64,000 nucleotides of DNA, taken from positions 258,963 through 322,962 of the forward strand of contig NZ_KK211172.1 of the NCBI RefSeq assembly GCF_000620705.1, in the 5' to 3' direction. Source of the stretch: Nocardioides sp. URHA0020. Lineage in GTDB: Bacteria; Actinomycetota; Actinomycetes; Propionibacteriales; Nocardioidaceae. Both the position numbers and the translations under genes were made by a program. Positions 1 through 7,287 of this stretch are shown here, in pieces; the first letter of the stretch is position 1; every line of letters starts with the position of its first letter. The notes beneath the pieces were generated by a model that was not told the origin of the DNA, did no database searches, and saw nothing but the letters and a program-made list of their open reading frames with translations.

Positions 1-167
1 TCGTCGAGGTTGACCCCACCGTCCTTGTCGACGGCGATCCGGAGGATCCGCCGCTTGCCCGCCGGCGTGATGTCGACGGCCTCGATGTCGAGGCCCAGGG
101 CACGCAGGGGGTCGCCGAGCTCTGCCTCGATCCGGTCCCGCATGGCGTCCTGCTTGGCACTGCTCAC
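1..167 (-). CDS. rimP: Ribosome maturation factor RimP, N-terminal fragment (runs off the window)
   Basis: RimP is needed for assembly of the 30S ribosomal subunit. Only the first 55 or so codons lie here; the gene continues past the left edge. The translation from GTG at 167 reads VSSAKQDAMRDRIEAEL, followed by a G-LDIEAVDITPAGKRRILRI strand and a DKDGGV turn, which is the typical RimP N-terminal domain. The start is set by a strong AAGGAGGT ribosome site at 177-184, nine bases upstream. The gene is divergent from the ferritin-like pair that starts at 254. Family identity is clear; completeness cannot be judged. Confidence 0.85.
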   Translation of the reverse strand, partial: MSSAKQDAMRDRIEAELGDPLRALGLDIEAVDITPAGKRRILRIAVDKDGGVNLD

Positions 168-176
168 GGTCGGGCG

Positions 177-184
177 ACCTCCTT
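177..184 (-). promoter_or_regulatory. Shine-Dalgarno site of rimP
   Basis: The plus-strand bases ACCTCCTT read AAGGAGGT on the minus strand, a near-perfect anti-16S match. It lies nine bases before the GTG at 167 and fixes the rimP start. It stands out because many other genes in this window appear to be leaderless. Confidence 0.8.
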
Positions 185-253
185 GTGCTGTTGTCGATCG
201 TCCACGATAGCGGCTTGGGACCCCATCGACCGCACGGCGATAGGGTCGGCGCC

Positions 254-715
254 GTGCCCCACGCTCCAGGACCCCTCACCCGCCGTACGGCGTTGGCGCT
301 CGGCGCCGCCGGGGCGGCCGCGCTGACGGCCTGCAGCGTGATCGACGACACGGTCACCCGATCCACCACGAAGGTGGCGGCCGACCCCGACACGACCCTG
401 GTCGAGGAGGCGATCGACCGGATCTCGGCGGCCGCGGTCGTCGTGGCGCACGTGCCGCAGCTGCGCGCCCTGCACGCGGCGCACCTCGACGCCCTCGACG
501 CCGGTCCCGTCGGCTCTACGAGCGCCACGCCGTCCGCGACGGCGACCTCGCCGCCCACCGGCAGGACGCAGGTCCGCCGTACCGAGCGGGCTCTGAGGAC
601 CTATCTCGTCGAGGCCTCGATGCGAGCCGAGAGCGGGCCGTTGGCACGCCTCCTCGCGTCGATGTCGGCGGCGATCGCCCAGCAGCTGACGGTCCTCCCC
701 CGGGCGTCGTCATGA
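254..715 (+). CDS. Lipoprotein-like gene upstream of a DUF4439 ferritin-like protein
   Basis: Predicted 153-residue exported lipoprotein of unknown function. The GTG at 254 was chosen because a TAGGGT -10-like box ends seven bases before it (leaderless pattern) and because it places a twin-arginine plus hydrophobic signal (PLTRRTALALGAAGAAALTAC) at the N-terminus, with a lipobox LTAC ending at Cys27. After a helical stretch (about residues 40-80) there is a Ser/Thr/Pro-rich linker and a second helix. It overlaps the next gene by four bases (ATGA), so the two are probably translated together. Together they may form the two halves of a ferritin-like four-helix protein; this is inference. Confidence 0.7.
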   Translation: MPHAPGPLTRRTALALGAAGAAALTACSVIDDTVTRSTTKVAADPDTTLVEEAIDRISAAAVVVAHVPQLRALHAAHLDALDAGPVGSTSATPSATATSPPTGRTQVRRTERALRTYLVEASMRAESGPLARLLASMSAAIAQQLTVLPRASS

Positions 716-1143
716 GTGTCGCCGCCCTCCAGACCGCCCTCGCGGGCGAGCACGCCGCGGTCTTCGTCCTCGGCGCCCTCGCCGGTCGTGCATCGCTGAG
801 CGGGGACCCGGAGCTCCTCGCGACCGTTTCCGAGGGCTACGTCGACCACCGGCTGCGCCGCGACCAGCTGACGGCCGCGATCCGTGACCTCGGGGCCGAG
901 CCGGTCGCTGCCGACGCGTCGTACGTCGTCCCGGCCGGGCTGGACCGACCCGGGCGGATCGCCCGGGTCGCGCGCGCGACCGAGCAGGCCTGCGCGGAGA
1001 CGTACTCGTGGCTGGTGGCCAACACCGTCGACGACCTGCGCCAGTGGGCGATCCGGGCCCTGAACGAGACAGCGGTCCGCGTACTCACCCTCCGGGGAAC
1101 TCCCGAGATATTCCCCGGAGCAGGTGAGTACGCGGACCGCTGA
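712..1143 (+). CDS. DUF4439 ferritin-like domain protein
   Basis: 143-residue, mostly helical protein resembling the DUF4439 ferritin-like family often found next to rimP in actinobacteria. An ALAGEHAAVFVLGAL helix with Glu and His as possible metal ligands occurs near the N-terminus. The C-terminal GTPEIFPG resembles the usual family ending. The start overlaps the previous stop (ATGA). Metal binding is not demonstrated by the sequence alone. The last 25 codons form a 29-bp stem at DNA/RNA level (see the inverted repeat at 1070-1142), and the stop codon lies inside the right arm. Confidence 0.7.
   Translation: MSVAALQTALAGEHAAVFVLGALAGRASLSGDPELLATVSEGYVDHRLRRDQLTAAIRDLGAEPVAADASYVVPAGLDRPGRIARVARATEQACAETYSWLVANTVDDLRQWAIRALNETAVRVLTLRGTPEIFPGAGEYADR
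1070..1142. repeat. Long interrupted inverted repeat (29-bp stem) at the end of the DUF4439 gene
   Basis: The left arm at 1070-1089 is a perfect 20-bp inverted match to 1123-1142. Immediately inside, 1090-1098 (CTCCGGGGA) pairs with 1112-1120 (TCCCCGGAG), leaving a two-base bulge (1121-1122) and a 13-base loop. The right arm contains the TGA stop of the ferritin-like gene. No T-tract follows, so it is not a classical terminator, but it could terminate or stabilise the transcript. Confidence 0.85.
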
Positions 1144-1209
1144 GGCCTGGACTTGAGGCCCGGGAGCGACACCCCGCCGGGATGTGGGGGGACTGGCGGG
1201 GGATCGCTC

Positions 1210-1287
1210 TTGCAAAAGCATGCAACACGGCGCGGATTCGCGCGATAGTCGCGCAACCTCACGTTTCTGCATTGCACATGTGTGCAA
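1210..1287. promoter_or_regulatory. Two TTGCA-N6-TGCAA palindromes in a convergent intergenic region
   Basis: TTGCAAAAGCATGCAA at 1210-1225 and TTGCACATGTGTGCAA at 1272-1287 share the layout TTGCA-N6-TGCAA, 62 bases apart. The stretch is AT-richer than its surroundings. They look like binding sites for a dimeric regulator (RamB/PrpR-type proteins use TTTGCAAA-like sites), but the flanking genes converge on this region, so no obvious promoter is served. Confidence 0.45.
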
Positions 1288-1309
1288 AAGGTGGCCGGTC
1301 AGCGGTCGG

Positions 1310-2017
1310 TCAGTCCCAGGCCGCGAGCACGTCCGGGATCGCTCCCAGCCGGTGCACCACGGCGTCCGGCGTGCCCTCGGTGTGGCCCACCTGGGACGGC
1401 GGGATGAGGCTGTGGGGCACATGGATCGCGCGGAGCCCGGCGTGCTGGGCGCCCCAGACGTCGTCGAAGAGCCGGTCGCCGACGTACACGCAGCGTGCCG
1501 GGTCGGTGGCTCCGACGGCCGCCATCGCCGCCTCGAAGGCCCGCGGCGACGGCTTGGTCCACGGGATCTCGCTCGTGTAGACGTCGCCGTCGATCAGGTG
1601 CTGCACCCCGTCGCGGCGGAAGAACCCCTCGTGCCAGGCGCGCGGCCAGATGGTGTTGGAGAGCACCCCGACCTTCACTCCCCCGGCACGCAACGCCTCC
1701 CACAGCGGCCCGACCTCGGGGTCGGTGAGGGTGTGCGGCTCCCAGAACTCGTAGTAGGCCGTGAGCAGGTCCGGGTCGTGCTGGAGCCCGGCCTCGGTGA
1801 AGAGGTCCGCCACGGTCGAGCTCTGCTGGTGGTCGCGCGAGCGGCCCCAGATCGTCTCGTTGGCGGCGTGCAGCCGCTCGCGGGAGACCTCGACGTCGTG
1901 GTCGACGTCGGTCACGGCCCGGGCCAGCGCCAGCGACTCGGCGTGGAAGTCCACGTCGTGCCAGCGGGTCAGCGTGCCGCCCCAGTCGAAGATGACGGCG
2001 TCGATGCCTCCGGTCAC
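1310..2017 (-). CDS. HAD-superfamily hydrolase
   Basis: 235-residue haloacid-dehalogenase-type hydrolase, probably a small-molecule phosphatase. Motif I is FDWGGTLT near residue 10; motif II SNT follows GVLSN; motif III is the Lys of PWTKPSP; motif IV is GDRLFDDVWGA. The second Asp of the usual DxD is replaced by Gly (D-W-G), as in some HAD relatives, so classical phosphatase chemistry is uncertain. The GTG start overlaps the proS stop (GTGA), so it is translationally coupled to proS. Substrate unknown. Confidence 0.75.
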   Translation of the reverse strand: MTGGIDAVIFDWGGTLTRWHDVDFHAESLALARAVTDVDHDVEVSRERLHAANETIWGRSRDHQQSSTVADLFTEAGLQHDPDLLTAYYEFWEPHTLTDPEVGPLWEALRAGGVKVGVLSNTIWPRAWHEGFFRRDGVQHLIDGDVYTSEIPWTKPSPRAFEAAMAAVGATDPARCVYVGDRLFDDVWGAQHAGLRAIHVPHSLIPPSQVGHTEGTPDAVVHRLGAIPDVLAAWD

Positions 2018-3786
2018 CGGCGGACGAGCCCCACGACGTGGTCGACGACGTGGTCGGCGTGGACCTGCTCGCTGGTGCCGCTCGCCCGGTCCTTGACCTC
2101 GATGGTCCCGTCGGCGGCCAGGCCCTTGCCGACCACGACGATGGTCGGGACGCCGATCAGCTCGGCGTCCTTGAACTTCACGCCGGGGCTGATCTTGCCG
2201 ACCCGGTCGTCGAAGAGCACCTCGATGCCGGCCCCGGACAGCTCGTGGGCGATCCGCTCGGCGGCCGCGAGGACGTGCTCGTCCTTGCCCGCGGCGACCA
2301 GGTGCACGTCGGCGGGCGCGACCTCGCGGGGCCAGCACAGCCCGACCTCGTCGAGGGTGCCCTCGGCGATCGCGGCGACGGCGCGCGACGGCCCGACGCC
2401 GTACGACCCCATGGTGACCGTGACGAGCTTGCCGTTCTCGTCGAGGACCTTGAGGTCGAGAGCCTCGGCGTACTTGCGACCGAGCTGGAAGATGTGGCCC
2501 ATCTCGATGCCGCGGGCGCTCTCGAGCGTGCCGCCGTCGCAGTTGGGGCACGGGTCGCCGTCCCGCACCTCGGCGGCCTCGACCGTGCCGTCGGGGGTGA
2601 AGTCGCGACCGACCACCAGGTCGATGACGTGGCTGCCGTCGACGTTGGCGCCGGTGACCCAGCGGGTGCCCTCGACGACGCGGGGGTCGACCAGGTAGCG
2701 GATGCCGGAGGCGTTGTCCTCGCCGAGCACGCCGGGGCCGATGTAGCCCTTGACCAGGCTCGGGTGCTTGCGGAACTCGGCCTCGTCGAAGGGCTCGACC
2801 TCGGTCGGCTCCATCTGGCCCTCGAGCCGCTTCTGATCGACCTCGCGGTCGCCCGGCAGGCCGATGGCGACGGGCTCGCGGGTGCCGTCGGGGTGCTTGA
2901 AGATCACCAGGACGTTCTTGAGGGTGTCCCCCGCCGTCCAGGGGCGGTCGTCACGGGGGAACTTCGCGTTGAGGTGGTCGACCAGGCTGTCGATCGTGGG
3001 GGTGTCGGGCGTCTGCTCGGCGTGGGCGGCGGGCGCGTCGTCGTACGCGATCGGCGTGGGGGGTGCGACCTGGACGGCCTCGACATTGGCGGCGTAGTCG
3101 CACTTGGTGCAGCGGACGTAGGTGTCCTCGCCGACGGCGGCCTTGGCGAGGAACTCCTCGGACTTCGAGCCGCCCATCGCGCCGGACGTCGCCTTGACGA
3201 TGACGTACTCGAAGCCCAGCCGGTCGAAGATCCGGATGTAGGCGTTGCGGTGCTTCTGGTAGCTGACCTCGAGGCCGGCGTCGTCGACGTCGAAGGAGTA
3301 GGAGTCCTTCATGATGAACTCGCGGCCGCGCAGGAGGCCGGCGCGGGGGCGCGCCTCGTCGCGGTACTTGGTCTGGATCTGGTAGATCGCGAGCGGCAGG
3401 TCCTTGTAGGAGCCGTAGAGGTCCTTGACGACGAGGGTGAACATCTCCTCGTGCGTGGGGCCGAGCAGGTAGTCGGCGCCCTTGCGGTCCTGGAGGCGGA
3501 AGATGCCGTCGCCGTACTCGGTCCAGCGGTTGGTCGCCTCGTAGGGCTCCTTGGGCAGCAGCGCGGGGAAGCTCAGCTCCTGCGCGCCGATGCCGTCCAT
3601 CTCCTCGCGGATGATGGCCTCGATCTTGCGCAGCACCTTGAGCCCCAGCGGCAGCCAGGTGTAGATGCCGGGTGCCGCGCGACGGATGTAGCCGGCGCGG
3701 ACCAGCAGCCGGTGGCTCGGCACCTCCGCGTCCGCCGGGTCCTCGCGCAGGGTCCGTACGAAGAGGCTCGACATCCGCATGATCAT
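2014..3786 (-). CDS. proS: Prolyl-tRNA synthetase (bacterial type with editing domain)
   Basis: Cytosolic class II synthetase that charges tRNA-Pro. The 590 residues match the usual length of the bacterial type that carries an INS editing insertion (about residues 225-420). The N-terminus MSSLFVRTLREDP, the motif 2 region (YRDEARPRAGLLRGREF) and the motif 3 region (GSYGVGPSRAVAAIAE) are all present. A TAGCCT box seven bases before ATG 3786 suggests a leaderless transcript starting at that codon; ATG 3777-3780 is an alternative two codons in. The HAD gene overlaps its end. Confidence 0.95.
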   Translation of the reverse strand: MIMRMSSLFVRTLREDPADAEVPSHRLLVRAGYIRRAAPGIYTWLPLGLKVLRKIEAIIREEMDGIGAQELSFPALLPKEPYEATNRWTEYGDGIFRLQDRKGADYLLGPTHEEMFTLVVKDLYGSYKDLPLAIYQIQTKYRDEARPRAGLLRGREFIMKDSYSFDVDDAGLEVSYQKHRNAYIRIFDRLGFEYVIVKATSGAMGGSKSEEFLAKAAVGEDTYVRCTKCDYAANVEAVQVAPPTPIAYDDAPAAHAEQTPDTPTIDSLVDHLNAKFPRDDRPWTAGDTLKNVLVIFKHPDGTREPVAIGLPGDREVDQKRLEGQMEPTEVEPFDEAEFRKHPSLVKGYIGPGVLGEDNASGIRYLVDPRVVEGTRWVTGANVDGSHVIDLVVGRDFTPDGTVEAAEVRDGDPCPNCDGGTLESARGIEMGHIFQLGRKYAEALDLKVLDENGKLVTVTMGSYGVGPSRAVAAIAEGTLDEVGLCWPREVAPADVHLVAAGKDEHVLAAAERIAHELSGAGIEVLFDDRVGKISPGVKFKDAELIGVPTIVVVGKGLAADGTIEVKDRASGTSEQVHADHVVDHVVGLVRR

Positions 3787-4210
3787 GGAGCGAAGGCTAC
3801 TTGTGGGGTCGGGCGGTCAGCGAACCAGTAACGGTGGGTGGGCGTGCGTGGGCCTGCGTGGCGGTGGGTGGCGGTGGGAAATCCACTGATTCCTTGGCCG
3901 GATTGGTGGACAGCTCACCGCTGGCGCGGGTGGCGGTGGGTGATCCACCGAATCACGGGCCAGAACGGTGGACAGCCCACCGCTCACCCGGGGCGCGCAG
4001 GGGTGGCGGTGGCTGATCCACCGAATCTGGCCGCGAAAGGGTGGACAGCCCACCGCTGGCCCGGGGCGCGCAGGGGTGGCGGTGGGTGATCCACTGAATC
4101 ACCCACCCGGAACGGTGGACAGCCCACCGCTCGCCCGGGGCGCGGAGGGGTAGCGGTGGGTAATCCACCGAATCAGCCACCCGGAACGGTGGACATCCCA
4201 CCGCCCGCCC
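3787..4210. repeat. Cluster of about 4.7 palindromic 73-bp tandem repeats
   Basis: This gene-free stretch holds a 73-74 bp unit repeated from about 3862 to 4209. Equivalent points fall at 3931, 4004, 4077 and 4151, with a shortened copy at about 3869. Each unit starts with GCGGTGGGTGATCCACCG and ends with CGGTGGACAGCCCACCGC; these arms are inverted copies of each other (15 of 18 positions), so each unit can fold into a hairpin. The spacer between arms varies most. Short reading frames here are translations of the repeat and were not called as genes. The proS leaderless promoter lies at its left edge (3794-3799). Confidence 0.85.
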
Positions 4211-4942
4211 TCAGCCGCCGACCAGCACCGGGCGGGCCTCGACGACCCGCAAGGACTGCGGGCTGCCCGCGATGGTGACGGTCCCGGCCACGTCGCGCCA
4301 CGGACCACCGCCGACGCGGAACTGCGCCGCGTACGTCGTGTCCACACTCGGACTCACCCGACCCTCCTGCAGGTAGCGGTGGGTGATCTCCAGGTCCGGG
4401 TACGCCGCACCCGGCGACGTCGAGCGCTGCGACTGGCCGTCACCGAAGCGCCACCCGAACGACGCCGGCCAGATCCGCAGCTCCACCCGCCGCCCCAGCA
4501 ACCGCACCGTGCGGGTGAACTCACCCCGCTCGGTGTAGAAGTTCGTCTCGAAGTTCACCAGCGTCCGACCCTTCGGCGGCTGCACCACCAGCTCCGCCGC
4601 AGGCAGCGGAAGTCGCTGGAACGCTCGAGCCACCCGGCCCGGGGTCACTTCGACTTCAGGCTCGACCTCGGGTTCAGGGACACAGCCAGTCGTCCAGTTC
4701 ACGCCGACACAGAAGTCTTTCTCCAGATCAGCACCGGCATCGACGACCAGGACATCAGCAGCGGGGAAGACGTCCGATTCCTCAGGTGAGCCATCGGATG
4801 CTGACCCCGGAAACTCGTGAGTCATACCGATCGAGACGCCGCCGGTCACCGGTGCGATGTCGACCTCATCATCAGCATGGGCTGGACGACCGGGCCCCGT
4901 GACCACCACCGCGGCGAGAACGGCCGACACCCAGACCCTCAT
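4211..4942 (-). CDS. Secreted protein with a PKD-like fold region
   Basis: 243-residue exported protein of unknown function. Residues 1-23 (MRVWVSAVLAAVVVTGPGRPAHA) form a signal peptide with an AHA cleavage site. An acidic, poorly structured segment follows. The second half contains WPASFGWRFGDGQ, typical of PKD/immunoglobulin-like beta sandwiches (the WxFGDG turn), and ends in beta-rich sequence. It starts four bases inside the preceding lipoprotein gene (ATGA), so the two are coupled. It lies against the palindromic repeat cluster. A cell-surface adhesion or binding role is only a guess. Confidence 0.65.
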   Translation of the reverse strand: MRVWVSAVLAAVVVTGPGRPAHADDEVDIAPVTGGVSIGMTHEFPGSASDGSPEESDVFPAADVLVVDAGADLEKDFCVGVNWTTGCVPEPEVEPEVEVTPGRVARAFQRLPLPAAELVVQPPKGRTLVNFETNFYTERGEFTRTVRLLGRRVELRIWPASFGWRFGDGQSQRSTSPGAAYPDLEITHRYLQEGRVSPSVDTTYAAQFRVGGGPWRDVAGTVTIAGSPQSLRVVEARPVLVGG

Positions 4943-5493
4943 GCCCGCAGCCTCATCTCACGGACGAGCCACCCGTCTTCGGTCTTCTCGATCGCCAGGC
5001 CAAAGTGCTGAACACCAGCTCGCACGATCTTGGTCGGTTGCCCGTCGCCGTCCAACCAGCGCTCTCGAGCGCTGCGTACATCGACATTCCACACTGAACC
5101 GAGCGGCTCCTCACTCTGGAAGTCCGACGAGATCAGCTCCCACTTCCCACCCTCGATGCGGCCGCCGTCCGAGAAGGCGTCTTCGAGGTTGTCGGCGAGG
5201 ACCCGGCAGTTCTGACACGTGTCCGCAGTCAGGGCGAGGAAAGCGGACGGGTCACCTGTCCCGAGGGCCTGAGTAACGGCGGCGATGAAATCGTCGATCA
5301 GCGCCGCCTGTTGCTGATGTTTCGACTTCGCGGGGGCGGAAGGCGAGGGCGAGGCCGAGCTCGGAGCCGTCGCAGACGGCGTCGGCCCGAACTTCGGCTC
5401 AGGCTCGTCGTCGGAGCACCCGGCGAGCAGGAGCACCGGGAGCAACGAGGAGAGGGCGAGGACCGCCCGAGCACGGCTCACGCCGCCGATCAT
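4939..5493 (-). CDS. Lipoprotein of the DUF6318 type
   Basis: 184-residue lipoprotein. The signal (ARAVLALSSLLPVLLLAGC) ends in the lipobox LAGC at about Cys26, followed by a Ser/Pro/Ala-rich linker and a compact domain (residues about 65-184). The domain has CQNC in TADTCQNCRVLADNLEDAF and a YxVxxRxxxE-like beta part, resembling DUF6318 and NTF2-like extracellular domains. It is the first gene of a two-gene unit with the PKD-like protein. Function unknown. Confidence 0.65.
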   Translation of the reverse strand: MIGGVSRARAVLALSSLLPVLLLAGCSDDEPEPKFGPTPSATAPSSASPSPSAPAKSKHQQQAALIDDFIAAVTQALGTGDPSAFLALTADTCQNCRVLADNLEDAFSDGGRIEGGKWELISSDFQSEEPLGSVWNVDVRSARERWLDGDGQPTKIVRAGVQHFGLAIEKTEDGWLVREMRLRA

Positions 5494-5544
5494 TCCCCGT
5501 CGAGCGCGAGGGCGAAACAGCCACCGCTGCGGCTGTGGACAACC

Positions 5545-5907
5545 TCAGCCGCGGGCCGCGCGGAGCGCCGCGCGGATCATCGGGAGCTGGAGGGGCAGCC
5601 GCGCGAAGGACACGGCCTTGAAGCCGGTGCTCCTGGTCTTCGTGGAGTCGAGCGCCATCTTGATGTTGCCCGGGTAGACCCCGAGCAGCAGCAGCACGCT
5701 GGCCCAGCCGGCGGCGCGCCGCGTGGTGGGTACGGCGAGCCCGGCGGCGCAGGCGATCTCCGCGACCCCGCTCGCGAGGATCACCTCCCGGTGCGCCGGC
5801 ACCCACGACGGCATCAGCGGGAGGTAGACCTCCGGCTTGGCCAGGTGCACGGTGCCACTGACGGCGAAGCCGACGGCCAGGAACTTCACGCTGCGTGGGA
5901 GAGCCAT
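5545..5907 (-). CDS. DoxX-like small membrane protein
   Basis: 120 residues with four predicted membrane helices (about 5-22, 42-60, 65-82 and 95-112). The PEVYLPLMPSWVPAHREVILASGVAE region matches DoxX-family proteins, whose roles are mostly unknown but often linked to redox or quinone biology. A TACCCT box six bases before the ATG fits a leaderless start. It ends 51 bases downstream of the DUF6318 start and lies in tandem with the GNAT gene. Confidence 0.7.
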   Translation of the reverse strand: MALPRSVKFLAVGFAVSGTVHLAKPEVYLPLMPSWVPAHREVILASGVAEIACAAGLAVPTTRRAAGWASVLLLLGVYPGNIKMALDSTKTRSTGFKAVSFARLPLQLPMIRAALRAARG

Positions 5908-5925
5908 GGCGCGAGGGTACGACGC

Positions 5926-6774
5926 TCAGAACATCACGGTGGCGAAGCGCGCGGTCTCCTCGAAGCCGACCCGTTCGTAGACGGCGCGCGCGGAGGTGTT
6001 CCAGTCGTTGACGTAGAGCGACACGACCGGGGCGATCTCCCGGCGTACGAGCTGGACCACCGCCGCCATGCCCGCGGTCGCCAGCCCGAGCCCGCGGCGG
6101 TCGGCGGGCACGAACACGCCCTGGATCTGGGCGGCGTACGGCGTCGCGCAGGCGACCTCCGCCTTGAAGGCCAGCCGGCCGGTCTCGTCGAACCTCGCGA
6201 ACGACCATCCCCGGTTGACCAGCTGGGTGACCCGGGCGCGGTAGAGGTCGGCACCGCCGCCGTACTCCGGCGAGACCCCGACCTCCTCGGTGTACATCGC
6301 CACGCACGCGGGGTAGAGCTCGGGCATGTCCTCGCGGGTCGTGCGCCGCACCAGCGGATCCGGGGCGACCAGCGGACCGGCCGCGATCTCGAGGTGCGGC
6401 TGCTCCCAGCGGGCCTCCCGCGGCTTGCCCCAGGTGCTCGCGACCCCGTTCCAGAACGTGCGTACGGCGTCCTGCGGCCCCACGATCGTCGACACCGTGC
6501 GGCCGCGGGCGAGGGCGCGCTCGGCGAACGCCGCGGCATCGTCGGCGCTCGCCGACACGGGCACCAGGTTGGCGCCGACGTGGCACGCGGCCGCCAGCTC
6601 GCCGCCCTCGAAGCGTCCCCACATCTCGCCGCCGAGCCAGCGCGGCTCGAGGTTGGTCGTCGTCGCGCGGTAGTCCGCGAAGACGTTCACCACCGGATCG
6701 CGACGCGCCAGCGCCAGGAAGTCGCTGAGGTCCGCGGCCCCGAGGGGCCGGACACCGTGACGAGTGGAGAGCAC
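5926..6774 (-). CDS. GNAT-family N-acetyltransferase with a DUF4081 N-terminal domain
   Basis: 282-residue predicted acetyltransferase. The N-terminal half (about 1-130) is the DUF4081 type that often accompanies actinobacterial GNAT domains. The C-terminal half carries the acetyl-CoA site: IQGVFVPADRRGLGLATAGMAAVV, which is the V-P-x-x-R-R-x-G-L/x-A motif A. The GTG at 6774 follows a TAGGCT box by six bases. Such genes typically lie between ispG and proS in actinobacteria, as here. Substrate unknown. Confidence 0.75.
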   Translation of the reverse strand: MLSTRHGVRPLGAADLSDFLALARRDPVVNVFADYRATTTNLEPRWLGGEMWGRFEGGELAAACHVGANLVPVSASADDAAAFAERALARGRTVSTIVGPQDAVRTFWNGVASTWGKPREARWEQPHLEIAAGPLVAPDPLVRRTTREDMPELYPACVAMYTEEVGVSPEYGGGADLYRARVTQLVNRGWSFARFDETGRLAFKAEVACATPYAAQIQGVFVPADRRGLGLATAGMAAVVQLVRREIAPVVSLYVNDWNTSARAVYERVGFEETARFATVMF

Positions 6775-6802
6775 GCCAGGAGCCTACGACGTCGAGGTGG
6801 AC

Positions 6803-7237
6803 TCAGACCGAGTCGATGATCGCCTGGCGCCGGGTGTCGTGCTCAGCCTGGGTGATCAGCTCCTGGTCGAGGAGCTCCCGCAGCTCGCGCAGACGCGTGG
6901 CCGCGGACTCCGGCGCGGCAGCCGGCTCCGCGGCGGGAGGTACGGCGGGCCCGCGCAGGCTGGCGGCCAGGTAGGTCGCCTCCAGCCCGTCGTCGCTCAG
7001 CAGGGCCATCGCAGTCGCGTCACTCTGGCTCATGCCCGCCTCACGCGCCATCCGCTGGGCAGCACTCACCCGCCAGATGGTGCCCGCGACGCCGAGCACG
7101 ATCACCAGGACGAAGAGCACCGCGAAGATGCCCGGCATGCCGTCGCCGCCGGACATGCCGGTGTCGTAGCCGTCGTCGAAGCCGTCGTCGAGGCCGGAGT
7201 CCCACACGTCGTCGAGGAGGATCAGGAACCCGAGCAT
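6803..7237 (-). CDS. SHOCT-domain membrane protein
   Basis: 144 residues: an acidic Gly/Asp-rich N-terminus (DSGLDDGFDDGYDTG), one membrane helix (about 36-55, IFAVLFVLVIVLGVAGTIW) and a C-terminal SHOCT module (RLRELRELLDQELITQAEHDTRR) at about 113-140. SHOCT domains sit at protein ends and probably mediate oligomerisation. A TACGCT box six bases before the ATG suggests leaderless transcription. Function unknown. Confidence 0.7.
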   Translation of the reverse strand: MLGFLILLDDVWDSGLDDGFDDGYDTGMSGGDGMPGIFAVLFVLVIVLGVAGTIWRVSAAQRMAREAGMSQSDATAMALLSDDGLEATYLAASLRGPAVPPAAEPAAAPESAATRLRELRELLDQELITQAEHDTRRQAIIDSV

Positions 7238-7287
7238 GGCGGGAGCGTACGACGGACGCCGTCAGCTTGGGGCGGGATGTCGCAAAG

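Noticed and set aside
3817..4201. Several short ORFs of 70-80 codons across the repeat cluster
   Set aside because: They are translations of the tandem palindromes in multiple frames, with no ribosome site and no family resemblance.
3862..4209. A CRISPR array
   Set aside because: The parts between the repeated arms are themselves related copies, the period is 73 bp, and no cas genes are present.
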